Source: Cyanoderma ruficeps
Taxonomy: Eukaryota; Chordata; Aves; Passeriformes; Timaliidae
DNA length: 64,000 nt
Assembly (NCBI GenBank): GCA_008694505.1
Contig: VZDJ01000090.1
Span: 1,084,034-1,148,033 of the forward strand
Reading direction: 5' to 3'
The stretch's first letter is position 1; each line of letters begins with the position of its first letter. A program made the position numbers and the translations under genes. Shown here piece by piece: positions 40,475 to 53,056 of the stretch. The notes below the pieces were generated by a model. It was not told where the DNA came from, did not search any database, and saw only the letters and a program-made list of their open reading frames with translations.

Positions 40475-42480
40475 TCCCAGTGCTTTCTACAACCTTGGCT
40501 GTATATTTCTATCCTGGTCCTGCTGCAGCTCCAGGCCTGAGCTCCTCTGTGTCCCCTCAGTCATTTCTGACATCCTTCTTGCAGGCATCTGTTCCAACTT
40601 GCATCCCTGAACTTGGCCCTCTGGTCCTCCGTTTTTTTGGCCAGACTTTGAGCATCCTTTCAGCCTCTGAGCCACAGGTTCACACAGCTAATACAACAAT
40701 TCCAGTATTCTCCAGCTTAGATTTTTCTTCATAGCCAAATATTTCAAGTTTATGCCACAAGGTCCTGCTAATATGTGTTCCTGCTCACGGCTTTCCCCCT
40801 TGCCCTCCACTCGTCTGTGGTTAAGTATGAACGATTCAAATGTTAGTTGAAGTGCGTCAAAATTTAAGAATGGGATTAGTATCATTCCACACCCACGATT
40901 ACTTGATCCCTTGCTAATGACACTTAATGACCAAATGGTCTATTGTTTATAATTTAGGCAAGATTTGCAAAAGTAATTCAGGTATTTAAATGTTTTTAAA
41001 AATTCCAGCTTCTAGTTTTCCGTAAGCGTTGCCAGTTCCTTTAGAGGAGAAGTTGCGGTGAGTCACAGCTGGCATCTCTCTAGTCCAACATCATACCACT
41101 GTACACTTGGGAAAAATCCATTAGATGAGTGGGCATTTGTGTACCAATTCTGCCTTGGTTGTTAATTTAGTTGCGAAGTAATTGGGGAGTTATCTGCTGA
41201 CTTGGTGTATCTTGCTGCAGAGTAACGCTGCTCTGTCGCCAAAACCATTTGGTTGGAAGTGGCAGGGAATAAACGGAAAGAACTTTCTTTAGGCCTAAGC
41301 CTGAGGAAAGTGAAGGCAAACTCTCTGTTTAAACAGCTCAAGTCTACATTCTCAGGAGCAGGGTGACAGACCTGTGGGACTTGCTAAAAGGTGGTGTAGA
41401 TTCAGGAAGCTTGCACAGATCCAAGTGGAGACTGAGCAAATCCTTGACTGAAAATATCTCAGAAACTGGAAAAGTATCAGAGAAAGTATCTTGTACCCTT
41501 TCTCTTAATCCCTAAGCACCAACCTGGCAAGGGTAGCCACTAACTCTATAAGCTCAAACTTATTTGCAATGGTTATTGGAATGGTCCTCAGACTGCAGTG
41601 AAAAGGCTGCCAGGCTACAGAAGCTTCTTTCTCAACTTGGCCCTTCCGTCTGAAGGCAGAATTAAAACCCTGAAGTTCTGAGGTCAGTGCTAGTCTGCTC
41701 CTATCTGCAAGTCACCTGTCTCTTGTCACAATGCTGCATTGTTGTTCACCTTGTAACCATGATCTTCTGGTTATCATGCTGTAACCTGTAACATATCTGT
41801 CTTGTGTACCTAAAAATCTGTGAGATCTGATGCTAAAAACTTACATGAATGTCCTGCATCACCTTATGGAAGGATAAGGTAGTGTGGATGTGAGCCCACA
41901 CTTGTCACTCTCTACTCACCATGCAAAATTCTGTATGAAGAGTCATCTTGTTCCAGTAAACTCCTGCTCCCTTTTTTGTCCTGAATTGGAGAATCTCCCC
42001 TTCTGATCCAGCAGGCTTTGCCAGATATTTAGATGGAAAAACCGCAAACACATTGCTGCTCTTGGGGCTGCTGTGGGAGCCTCATTTCTCCCAGCAGGCT
42101 GCAGAAGCTCGATCGGGCTTGTTCAGCTTTGCTTTCACGACGTGCTGTATGGTGGAAGTGGGCCAGCAACACCATCTCTTAATTGGAAGGACAGCGGCTT
42201 AACCAGAGCCAACAGACACACTGCGGAGGTGGGATTTCGGAAGCGCTCCGCAGCCCCCACCACAACGGCACCAGCCGGGCTGGGCTCCAAGAGGAAAACT
42301 GAACAGGGCAGGTAACCACGATCAGGCCCTGCGTGACCTACACGGAGCGCAGCGGACCCGCTCAGCGCTGTCGGGGCCGACGGGTCCAGCGGCAGGGCAG
42401 TGGATCGGGAGCGGGGCCGTGAGAGCCCCCGGCCCGGTGGGCGGAGGGAGCCCCGGCACACCCAGCCCGGGCACCCCGGG
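40475..42480. other. MRPL51-VAMP1 intergenic region
   Basis: Moderate to AT-rich sequence with no recognised gene, RNA or repeat. GC content rises from about 42,200 into the VAMP1 CpG island. Confidence 0.5.
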
Positions 42481-42533
42481 ACCTCCGCAGGGGGCGGGGC
42501 CAGGCTGGGGGCGGGGCGCAGGTCTCTGCTCCC

Positions 42534-42718
42534 ATTGGGCAGCACCACGGCGGGGCGGGGCTTGCCCATGGCGGGGCTAACATTATGGCCGTTTCCGCAG
42601 GGTGCGGGGCGCTGATTGGCTGAGGAGGAACTTAGGGGGCGGTGCCGAGCTGCTGCTCTCGGCGAAGCAACTTTTGATTGGCTGCTAACTCTGTGGGCGG
42701 GGCCCCGCCTATTATAAG
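42534..42718 (+). promoter_or_regulatory. VAMP1: VAMP1 core promoter
   Basis: Three inverted CCAAT boxes (ATTGG) lie at 42534-42538, 42615-42619 and 42677-42681, a GC box near 42,694-42,702, and a TATA-like TATAAG at 42713-42718. A start near 42,740-42,745 follows from TATA spacing. The region is CpG-rich. NF-Y and Sp1 binding is inferred from the motifs. Confidence 0.7.
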
Positions 42719-42795
42719 CATGGGGTCCGGGGGCTCGGGGGACTGTGGGTGTGCAGCTCCGTGCCCGGTGTCCCGCGATTCTGTCCGGCCCGGCC

Positions 42796-45318
42796 ATGTG
42801 AGTGTCCGCCCGACCGGCTGTGGGCGAGCTGCAGTGAGCGCGGGGGGGGTGGTGGCTGGAGCGTGAGGGCGGGGAGTCAGCGCAGAGCCCTCGTCCTGGC
42901 CGGCGGCGGTGGGGTCGGGTGGCGCATTGCAGCAGCCGCAGGCAGGGCTGCCCGTACCGCCCCCGGGCGGTCCTGCTCCCCCGCCGACTGCGTGGGTGAG
43001 TGGGTGCGTGGGCCGTGTCCCAGTGGTGATGCGCGGGGCCCCAGCTGGAGCCAACCTGGCCGGCGGCCACCACTGCGCCCAGCCCGGTTCTGCCTGGTCC
43101 CCCCGGGATGACCCTCGCTGCCTCCCCGTCCTTCTCCCCCCACCTTCCTTCACTGTCTCCTGGTCACATCCATGCGGCCAGGTCGCTGTTCCCCCCGGGA
43201 GGCTGTAATGCTTGGAGCGACCGCACCCACAAGCTCCATTGACGAGGGGCCGGTTCCATTCCCGCTGCCCCGCTGGACTTAGTCTGCTTTAGTCTCTCCC
43301 CCGAGCCCGCCTGTTCCCGATCCGGTGGGATCCAGCCAGGCTGCGGGCTCCCGAGGCTGCTGCCGGCACTGCTGCAGCCGGGGAACACTGAAGTTCCTGT
43401 GGATTTGCGGGGGTTCTCTCTCGAGCTGCTGAGTTTTCTCTTCCCTCATGTGTGTGTGTGTTCCCTTAGGTCTGACCCAGCTCAGCAGCCTGCTCCCGGG
43501 GCTCCCGAAGGAGGGGCTCCCGAAGGAGGAGCTCCCGAAGGGGCAGCCCCCGGTGGGGGTCCCCCCGGGGCTCCCCCCAATCTGACCAGCAATCGCCGCC
43601 TGCAGCAGACGCAGGCCCAGGTGCAGGAGGTCAGTAGCTCTGCCAGCCCTGAGGAATGCCTGGACCCTTCTCCCACTGCTCTCCGGCAGCAATATTCTTG
43701 ACCCGTGTCTGTCGCTGAGGGGGTGGCTCCTTTTGTCATACCAAAGCCAGAAATTAATTAATGCTCAGTACTCAAAAATAGGGTGGTAAAGCTATTAAAG
43801 AGGCTGGAGGAGAGAGATTGCTTTATGTTTAAAAGCCACTTAATTCTAGATATGACTTCCAAGGACCAGGCTTGCTAGATTTTTTTTTTTTTGGTACCTC
43901 GTTATCGTGCATCTCTTATGGAAATAAAGCTGTACAGCATCCAGGACAGCTCTTAATCCCTGCGGGCTGCTTCAAGGGAACACTGTGTGCAGTGATGTGG
44001 GGAACCCTGGCCTGGCTTCCCGGGATCAATGTCAGTGGCTTTGTGCGCAGTAGCGCCTTTGTGCCTCACCGGGGCAGCAACATGAAGCTCATAAGGTAAT
44101 TTTGCAGCTCTCGGGGAATGGGCACATGACTCCTCTAATAAGGAGGGTGGCTTTGGTTTGCTGCTGGAATGGAGAGCTCTTATAAACAGATGAGAATGTG
44201 AGGCTGAGAACCTGGTAGAAGTGTACTTGAACTGATGTTTTAACAGTGAGTCTCAGATTTTATTTTTTCATTTCAAAGTGGGCAGTGACTTGAAATGACT
44301 TCTTTCTTACCCTGATCTTCCCCCCCACCCCGCCCTTCTGATTTTGTTCATTAGTATTGCAACATCAGTTATTGGCTAAGTTACTCCTCTTGCTTTTTCA
44401 ACTGTTTTACCAGTGTAACTGCTCCTACTATTCTTCCTTCTGCAGGTGGTTGATATAATGTGTGTAAATGTAGACAAGGTGCTGCAACGAGATGAGAAGC
44501 TGTCAGAGCTGGATGACCGGGCAGATGCGCTTCAGGCCGGTGCCTCAGTATTTGAAAGTAGCGCAGCAAAACTCAAAAGGAAATACTGGTGGAAGAACTG
44601 CAAGGTGAGTTTCCTAGTGCCATGATCTCCTTCCTCAGGAGGGAGCTGGGCTACTCTTCTCCTGCAAGGCTTTGCAACTATAGCTGGGGCTTAGTAACAA
44701 TTTTAAATGCTTAAGATTTTTTTACTGTGGGAAAGCTTTGAGGTCTTGGCTGTCATGCCTTCAGGGCCTGGCTTTGCTTCCCTGGCTGTCAGGAAGGATG
44801 AGAACTTGTCAATCTGTTCTGAGTGTTGCTCTTGGACAATCTTTTTCTTCAGATGATGATCATTATGGGAGTGATTGGTGCCCTCGTGGTGGTGGTGATT
44901 GCACGTAAGTACCAAAAACATCAGGCTCAAAGGTGAGGAAATACCAGCTCCAGAGTACTTCAAACTTTTCCTTTTTGTTTTGAGATCTTGAGGGTCTTAG
45001 TTGTGTGTCAACTCCAGTCTTTGGGAAAGGGAGGTAGAAGTGCTGGAACTCTCTCACTTAGTGTGGAAATGGTATGTTTTATCTAGTAATATGAGGAATG
45101 GGGGATGCCATCATTGTAGAAATGGGAAATTCTGCCTGCCAGGTCAGATAAACCTGTAAGTATGAGGGGCATTTACCCTGGAGTGGAGGGGTTGGCAAGT
45201 TCCTTCCCTGGTGGGTGTTTTGGAGTTCTCTGAGGGACGTTTGGTGTAACTTGCCCTTTTGTTCTTTCCTTTTTTTCTTTTCTTTATTGCTTTGTTTCCA
45301 GTCTACTTTTTTACTTAA
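42796..45318 (+). CDS. VAMP1: Vesicle-associated membrane protein 1 (synaptobrevin-1)
   Basis: Tail-anchored v-SNARE that pairs with syntaxin and SNAP-25 to fuse synaptic vesicles. Exons: 42796-42797 (bases AT of the start codon), 43470-43629, 44446-44604, 44853-44904, 45302-45318; total 390 nt, 129 residues. The start codon is split AT|G by intron 1. Residues 2-40 are Pro/Gly/Ala-rich with three GAPEG-type repeats, then [14 protein letters not shown] opens the SNARE motif. The central-layer Arg is R69 in LQRDEK. The juxtamembrane [12 protein letters not shown] and the hydrophobic anchor follow, ending ALYFFT. C60 replaces the Arg usual in VDIMRVN. V89 occupies the place of Gln in VAMP2, as in chicken VAMP1. 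The proline-rich start and YFFT end distinguish it from VAMP2 and VAMP3. Confidence 0.95.
43498..43542 (+). repeat. VAMP1: 15-bp coding tandem repeat in VAMP1 exon 2
   Basis: Three near-identical 15-bp units (GGGGCTCCCGAAGGA type) encode consecutive G-A-P-E-G repeats in the disordered N-terminus. Copy number could vary between individuals or species. Confidence 0.9.
44853..44936 (+). CDS. VAMP1: Alternative VAMP1 3' coding exon (retained intron 4)
   Basis: If the donor at 44904/44905 is not used, the frame runs on and ends at a TGA at 44934-44936. The last anchor residues and ALYFFT are then replaced by a basic tail, [11 protein letters not shown]. Mammalian VAMP1 has a known isoform (VAMP1B) made the same way, with a shortened anchor and basic end that redirect it to mitochondria. 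The event here is predicted from sequence only. Confidence 0.4.
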   Translation: MMIIMGVIGALVVVVIARKYQKHQAQR

Positions 45319-45769
45319 ATGTAGCTCCTTCAGTCTGCAACCTCCTGTCTCCTATTACCTTGCCTGTCTCTTCTTGCCTCTGGATTTTTCCTTTCCTTCC
45401 CTTTCACCTAGCTTCTTCATTGATTTCTTTATTGGTTTTAGTTTATCTTCTGTATGAGACTCTGAGCCGCTTACTAAACATAGGTAGACTTTTCAATAGC
45501 TGCTGCAGCTTTAGGGAGCATCCTCTAAGTTTAGAGGAAAGGGAAGCTGAGGAAGAGTGGGTAGCTATTTGCTCCTGCTCTTCTGCAGGGAACTTTTTGT
45601 GTTTATTTTTGGGTGTAAGCTTGTCAAATAGTGCCTGTGTGAACTCTAGCAAAATAAGAATGCCTTAACACAGTGCCTTTTGGGATGAAGGACTTCAGCA
45701 TGTGAGAGTCTTTAGTGTTCTGCCTAAAAAGAGTGGCAGCATGACCTGAGCTTTTCATTGAGCTTCTGA

Positions 45770-45775
45770 AATAAA
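45770..45775 (+). terminator. VAMP1: VAMP1 proximal polyadenylation signal (AATAAA)
   Basis: The first AATAAA after the stop codon, about 450 nt downstream. A second AATAAA at 48045-48050 could serve a longer 3' UTR; mammalian VAMP1 mRNAs have long 3' UTRs. Usage is not determined. Confidence 0.55.
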
Positions 45776-45789
45776 AGCTAGTTTGTGTT

Positions 45790-48700
45790 GGCCAGTGGCT
45801 GTGAGCCATCTAAGCTACACGTAGTGATGTAGATTTCTCTAGCCATGGAGAGGTGAGCACTTGGAGAAATGATTTATTCTGCCTGCCTTTATTTCCAGAT
45901 GACCTGCTGCCTGGACATGGCCATTTCAGTTTTTATAAAGGAGGGCCTACGTGATTACCTCAGTTAAGTGCACCAGGCTAAACACAGTTAAGTGAAAGGA
46001 GCATTGCTATGTCTAAAAGGCATGTGTGGGAGTAAACTCTCTCCACACGCAACAAATGAACAACAGTTAGTCTGGTGGGGAGTGTCAAATATGCCTTTCA
46101 TCTATGCACACACAAGCCAGGACCCTGTAGCTTCCTACTGTCTTGTAGCTTTCCAGAAGGAAGACTTTGGAGAAGTGGCAGAATGGGAATTGGTGTTTTG
46201 CTTTTGTGTGACTGTCAAGGAAGGTCACTGCCAGAGCAGATAGAGGTGAAGGGGGCTGGAGGTATTCCAGATGAGACTGAATGAGCTGCACAGCTTTCTG
46301 ATTAAGAATATGTGCTCTGTTTCTACTGCCACAAAGCCCTAACTTTCAGCAGGAGTTAGAGAACATTTGGTAATGGCTAGCTGAGGATTCAAAGGGAAAT
46401 GGTGCTCTGGGCATGGATACTGCAAAGTGACATCAGATGTCCCAGTTTGGCAACTTATGTCTCTAGAGATCTTGCTGATCAAACTGAATCCTCCTACTTG
46501 CTATGGGTTGTCTTGAATTTAGGTCCAGGGTGGTCTGTGATGGAAGTAAACTTGTGGCTGTGGCTTTCTGTGAGCGATTCCCTTGTTATTCTCCATCCAA
46601 AGTAACAAGAACTGTGAGTTGTTTGAATGTGTTGTCAGACATGGGTTAAATGAGCTGCCCTGTTTCTGTAGAGTCTTCCGAGGAATGTGTATCTTGTCTT
46701 TTAACTTTTTTTAACAAGCTGAGCTGTAGCCTGTAATCTAGACTGGAAAGGGGGTACTCCTCTAATTTAGAAAGCTTTACCTCTGTTCTAGAATACACTG
46801 GGGTCTCTTTAGGCTTAAGAGGAGGCTGGGAGGATGCTGGATGTCCTCCCAGACAGGAGCAAAGTACAAAAGATGGAAGGAGCAGATGCTTTTTGTTTTG
46901 TTGGATGTGCAGAGGGAAGCCCCTTTCCACCTCCCAGGGCACCTGGCAAGGAGCTAGGTTTTGCATGCTCACTTCCATGCCCCAGCATTTTCATTTGAAT
47001 TCATCTTTCTGCAATTCCATTCCTCTCCACCTCGGGGGAGGGCAGAGATGAAGATCCTGGAGTGAAGCGGCCCTCGTCTCCTGAGCACTTCCCTAATTCC
47101 CTGTGGTGGAACTGAGATGGGATGGACGGTCAGAAGTGCATCTACTGAAGAGGAGCCAGGGCCTGCTTGTGCTACTTACTGCTCTCATTTTAGGGGGTAG
47201 GCTTACAAGCTTGAGGCCCCCAGACCAGCAATTCTCTCAAACTCTTCTAAACAAGCCTTTGGTGTCCCATTCCTCCTGTCTCTCTGGGAGCTGAGGTCCC
47301 CCTAGGCTATCTCTTTCATTTCTTTCTCTTAGATGTTGTATGTTGCCTCCTCCTCTGCTCCCTTTCCCCTCCTTCGTGTCTCTGTGCATGGGCAAAACAA
47401 ATCACCAAGGCCCTCTTAGTAAAAACAAGGGACTCTGCTGCCCACGGCATCACAGCCACTCATGCACGTGCAGTTTATTTACTTCCTCTATAAACACAAC
47501 TGTAATCTCCTCTGGCATGTTCTAGAAATCAGCTCATGTACTTTTAATGGTCTCTAAGAAACACAATTCACCACCTTACTGAGTCTGTCTGGTCTGTCAG
47601 TGAGTGGGAAGGGGTTGGGATGCCAAACTTTTGGAATTTTTTTTTTTTACTTCCATAGCCTACACGTACTGTGTTCTGTCCCTCAAAGCAGTGGCTGGTT
47701 TTCCATTGTAAAATAATGGTAGTTCCAGTTGTGCTGGACTGCCTCTGGTAAGTCTGTAACAAGATGTGAGAACCAGCAGCTCCGGGGGAAGAGGCTGCCC
47801 AAGCCAAGTCTACTTTCAGCCACCAAATGTCCAGCCACTGTCCTGTTCAGGGGACTGCCTTCTGTGCATTAGGGTGTTAGTGGCAGCTCTGGCTCCCAGG
47901 CTGTGCTGTCTTTAGATTTCAATAACCTCAGATCCTTAAACCCAAAAAACAATTCTCCATTGGTGTTGGAATATAAGTTCAGGACCCCAATGAAGACCTC
48001 CAAGAGTAGGATGCTGTTCACAACATATTTTGGAGCATGACTGGAATAAAGGTAAGTGTCACTTTGTTTTGCTTCACTGTACATTTGAAACTCATTAAAA
48101 GCAAATGACAGAGCTTTGTCCAGTGCAGACTTCTTTTAAAATTAGGTACTTGTGCCCTTATCTGCCCTTACTGCTACAAAAGCTAGTAAACAGTCCTCCC
48201 TGTGGCTTCTGGTTCCCTTATGATCAGTCATTGTCCAGTCTTAAACATCATCAAAATCACGCCAGAACAATGAACACACTAGAACAACTCTCAATGGTGA
48301 ATTTGGACCAAGGCAGCTAGACTAATTCTTCAAAGATGGAAGCCTCCTGGGAAAGGAGGGTGTCTGGACTGGCTGGTGGATTAAAGCAGCATGTACAGTC
48401 TAAAATTCCACACAGTTCAGGCCTGCACAACCTGAACGAACGAGTCGTGCTACAATTCCTGCCAAGTTTTGTGTTGCGTTCCTGTCAGTGCTCAGCCTCA
48501 CTCATGTAGGGGGATAGGGAAGATGTTTTCTTAGGACAGATGCATTTTTAGATTATTGATGATGCAGTATCCAAGTCCCTAGCCAAAGCTGGGGATTGAA
48601 CACTTATTTTCCAAAACTGGCAGCTGCTCTGGAGCACAGAGCTGGGGCTGAACATACTTTTGAAAGTTGCCCCAGGGTTGAACCCAGTTCATGAGTCATG

Positions 48701-51700
48701 TTGTGGATGTTTGCAAAGACTTGCATGTCTAGCCATAAATCTTCTGGTAGGCATTGAAAATATCATGTTCTACTGGAAGCTCTTCTGAGGTGCCATCCTT
48801 TACTGCATCAGCGTTTCTGCTGCTCCTGCACTCTGTTATCCCAGACAAAACTGAGTTTTAAATGTGCTCCAAAAGCAAGGCCAAAGCTTTGGGAGAACAG
48901 TTCTTTATTTGTCTAATTAAAAATTCAAGCTCTGCCTTTACACACAGAACATGTTTAACGTGCCTTTGAACTTGGAGCAGATTACCCAGAGAAGCTGTGG
49001 ATGCCCCATCTCTGGAGGTTTTCAAAGCTGGGTTGGATGGGGCTTTGAGCAACCTGGTCTAGTGGAAGGTGTCCCTGTCTGTGGCAGGGAGTTGGAGCTA
49101 AGATGATCTTCGAAGTCCCTTCCAACCCAAACCATCCAATGCACCATGCAGCTCCTGTATCAACTACTTCATCCTGATGTCTTCATATGTGGAAGAAAAG
49201 CCTCAAGTGTACTGCTCCTAAATGAATATACTCTAAATCTTCATATTTCTAGATGCCTGAGGCATTGCTCTGGCCTTTCCTGAGGTGTCTCACTGCTGCT
49301 CAAATCTGGGTGCAGGCTCTCATCAGTGATGGGGTTTGTTGTCTCATCTGGAGAGTAACCAAATGATGGTTGGGAAGACAGATTTTTCTTCAGAGCTGGA
49401 ATGAAGCATCAACAGTTTTTTAATGAACCTGGCTTCCTTGGGAAGTGACAGAGCTCCCTGCTCTGATGTATCCACTGGGGTTGGAAGGCTTTATTTGGTG
49501 AAGAGAGATAATAAGGGGGAGGTTTTATCTTTGTTCTGACCTCTAAACAAATAATTGCTCTGAGAGATGTAACAGATAAAGATGTAGGTTTTACAAATAG
49601 GCAACTCAGCCATGTCTGTTGGATACCTGAGTCTCCATACTCCTGGTAATCTTTGACCTATTTTTGGCCTGAGATAGAGTGCAACACTTATTCAGAACAT
49701 CCTTACTTGCTTCCCAGGTACAGCCCCATAACATCCTTTCCTTCAGTGCACAGACCCACTAAATGATTTCTGAAGAGGACAAAATAACACTTTCTTTTTA
49801 TATTCTTTCCTCAGAGGCTTCTTTTCCAAGAGCCTATTTAATAAAGATTTTATGTTCTTTTTAATTCATTGCTTTTAAGCATGCACTTGGAAGCTGAAGA
49901 CACTTTCCTCTCTTTTGCTTAGAAGCCCCCTTTAAATATTGCATATTGTTAAATACAAAGAACTGTGGCTGTGCCTCTGGTATGTTCCTGATCTCTCTGG
50001 TCCCCCTATGTCCTTTCACCAGCAGCACTACTGCCCTTTTCATTTCTTCACGTAGCCTGTAACCCCACGGATTTTATTGAACCTGTCCCAAGAGCTTGGT
50101 AACCTTTTCTTCAAATTCCTTCTGGGTTTGACCTCAGTCTGTGCAGACAAACCTTGACCTATCTGTCCAGCTTCTCTTAAGCCCTCCAGCAAGCAGGGTT
50201 TAGTTCTTCTAAATATATTGTTTATTTTCCAAGGTGATGGTTCTCTCATTTTTTTTCTAGCTTCCCTAGACACTTATGTTGTACTTCCATGCCTTTTCTC
50301 TATTACCTTAATTCTTATGGAAAAACAATAGTTTTGACATCTGTCCAAAAACACATTTTCCATGTTCTCAAAATAACTCCGCTATGCCCCTAACACACCT
50401 ATGACTACTGAGCATTTACATCCCCTCAACTTTCTCCTCTTGTACAAATTCACCCCAGCTCAGACCTTTAATTTGCCTTTTGCTGACTTGCAGATCCCCA
50501 TGCATGCACGCTTTCTTCCCTTTTCTCCAATTTTTCACATTCTCAGTGCAATACTCCCCCCCCTTTTTTTTTTTTGGCTGTTATTCCAGCACTGCTGGCC
50601 TTGCCTCTTGTTTTCAGACAGACCAAGCTCACTATACATCTGCTGAGCTCATTTGTGGTCTTGCCCGCCTACAAGAAATGTAGGGATTATTTGTGGAACA
50701 AGCATCTGATTTCTCCCAAGACAGCAGTTCTTGCACTGATTCACAGGACAGGTAGGGCTAATCTGTTTACCCACTTGTATAACTGCTTCCTCACAGTTGT
50801 ACAGGCTTCTAACTCTGGATTTACAGCTATCCTGAATGGTGCCATTACTTTGAGTTCATCAGTCAAAGCCCATTTTTTTTTTTTTCACATTTTGACACTT
50901 TTATGGAACAGATAGAATATGGTTCAAGCTTCCCGTGGGGAATACATCACCCCCTTCTGCAGCTGTATTTCTTTATGATGAAGAGAACTTACTGTTTCAA
51001 GTAGTTACTCCTCTGATTAATCTTGCTTTAATCACCCACTTAGCTATGCGTGATGCAGCAGGTCTCATCAATTTTATGGTTATTACAAGGTTATTTATGG
51101 TTCTGTGATGTGAACAATCGTGCCTTACTCTTTGGTTATTTAGGAAAGATCATGCTTACCATATGAATCACCGTGTGTTTATGGTATACAAAAGACTGGT
51201 TTAGGTGTTGCACCTGCTCTTTCTCCTTTCTTGATTTGAAGGTGGCTTTGTGAACCAAACAGTTTTGTGTCCGGTGTCAGGTTTTTGCTCAATCATGTGC
51301 TAGGAAACACCCAAGGCATCAGTCTGCAGTACTGAATTCATGACCAAGAACTGGGTGCAGCATCCTAGCTCCTCTATCTGCCTGCCCTTTGTATTTTAAT
51401 CGTGGCCAAAGTTACTTTCAGCAACTAAACCTAGCTTTTAGCTCTGCCTCTTGGGCAGTGTTTTTACAGGACATGAAATTACCTTCATAGAGGCAGTTTT
51501 GATGTTTCATTCGTCTTTTTTACTTCATTTAAAATCAGACACCAAAAATAGATTTTTTTCTTGTTTGCAGACGCTCTGATTTTTTTTCTAGTGGGGGGCC
51601 TCCAAGGAGGAATACATGTTCCCACTCCTCTAAGTGCTTTTTGCAGGCCTCTCCCTCCTGCTGGGCTGCCACCCCTGCTGAAGGACACCCCCCCAATTAC

Positions 51701-53030
51701 TTGCTCCTATTCCTAGCAGAGAGACATTGTCTTCACTTTCCAACAAGATTTATCAGCTGAGCACTGGGATAAAATTTGCAAAAACCAGGAATATTTGTGC
51801 AATAAGGAATATAGCATTTGTGTGTGTATGTGGAGAAGAATAAAATCACTCTCTGCTGGAAATTGAAAAGTGCATTTAGGTAATCAAGGTGAGAGCAGTA
51901 CAACCAGCCTGTGTTTGGCATCTCAAAGGGAAAAATTTAGGCAACAGTTTAGACACTGCAGTAAACTCCTCCAACTTCCCAAGGGCAGTGCATCTACGTT
52001 AATTTTTAAAATACCTTCGGTTTTGTTTTTAAATTCAAAAGTGGTTGTTTGCAGTGCGATTGGTTACAGGGTTCCACAGGTCTTTGCCTAAACTGCTTAA
52101 ATTCTGGTATCTCTGTTTGTCCTCTGAAATGGATAACCCTGTCTTTTAAGGACATCACCCTTGCTCTCTTGATACCCCATAAAGAGCAGTGCAAACACCA
52201 TTGCAGCAGAAGTCTGAGTATTTGTAAGAAAAAAGTATGGCAAGCTTGCTGCAAGAAATGTGTCCTCTTATAAAAGGTCCTCAAGTTAGTCCCTGAGAAG
52301 AGGACCATTTTTGCCCATGTGGTCCAGTCAAATAGGCTCAGGCTTTCCTTGGAAGCACTTTTGATTAAAGCCTGCAGTACTTTCCTGTGCTTCCCTCAGG
52401 AAGGAGAGGCTCAGCAGGGTTTCTGTGGGTGGACCAGGCAAGAGCTGGGAGGAGCAGAACAGGCACTCCATGACCTGCACTGCTCCAATCCTCTCCTGCA
52501 GGATCCCATGGCAGCAGAGGTACCGTTTTGGATTTTTGGAGGGTCTACATAATCTTGCCAAACTCTCTTTCTCTCCCTCTGGGAGAAAGCGGGGGGGGGG
52601 NATGTAGAGATTGATTTGTCCCAGAGCTGTTAGCAAACAATCAAATAGCTGGACCTGCACATGTATGGTGTATCCCAAGAAAGGGGGGACACCCAAGATC
52701 TACCAAGGCCACAAAGGCAGCTTGAAAAGGGAGCCTTTACTTTGCTAGGGATGTTTTGTCCCTGACCTGGGAGTGGCAGTGAGCTTTGAGCACCTCTCCA
52801 GAGCATTGTGCGTAATACAGATTGAGATTGTGCCAGTGGCTCTTGTTTTAAGTAGCCTCTCCTCGAGGGGAGGAGAGGGTAGGTGACACAGTCTTGGGGT
52901 CAGAGCTGGACATGAAGAATGAGGAAAGAGCAACCAATTTTGGGAAAGCTTAACAAAGCTCAGCCTGTTGAGAGATTTATACCCCAGCAGACACTCCATT
53001 CCTGTTCCTTGTCATACCACAGAGGAGGCC
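45790..53030. other. VAMP1-SCNN1A interval, no recognised gene
   Basis: About 7.2 kb between convergent genes. Apart from a possible extended VAMP1 3' UTR (to about 48,070), one CR1 fragment, T-rich tracts near 50,560 and 50,870, and a G run with an undetermined base at 52,601, I find nothing. In particular I found no exons of TAPBPL, CD27 or LTBR, which lie between VAMP1 and SCNN1A in human. Confidence 0.55.
48965..49142 (+). repeat. CR1 LINE 3' fragment (sense)
   Basis: Contains 'gaagctgtggatgccccatc', 'ggggctttgagcaacctggt', 'agtggaaggtgtccctg' and 'cccttccaacccaaaccat'. Severely 5'-truncated. Confidence 0.9.
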
Positions 53031-53050
53031 AGTCACACCTGCCAAACCTC

Positions 53051-53056
53051 TTTAAT
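53051..53056 (-). terminator. SCNN1A: SCNN1A polyadenylation signal (ATTAAA)
   Basis: The coding strand reads ATTAAA, the commonest variant signal, about 350 nt past the stop codon. I saw no canonical AATAAA closer to the stop. Confidence 0.6.

Noticed and set aside
42135..43208. Long open frames overlapping the VAMP1 promoter (including 312 codons on the minus strand)
   Set aside because: GC-driven frames antisense to the VAMP1 promoter and intron 1, with no domain and low-complexity composition.
50040..50273. 77-codon basic open frame on the minus strand
   Set aside because: Plausible-looking composition but no splice context, promoter or recognisable family; treated as chance.
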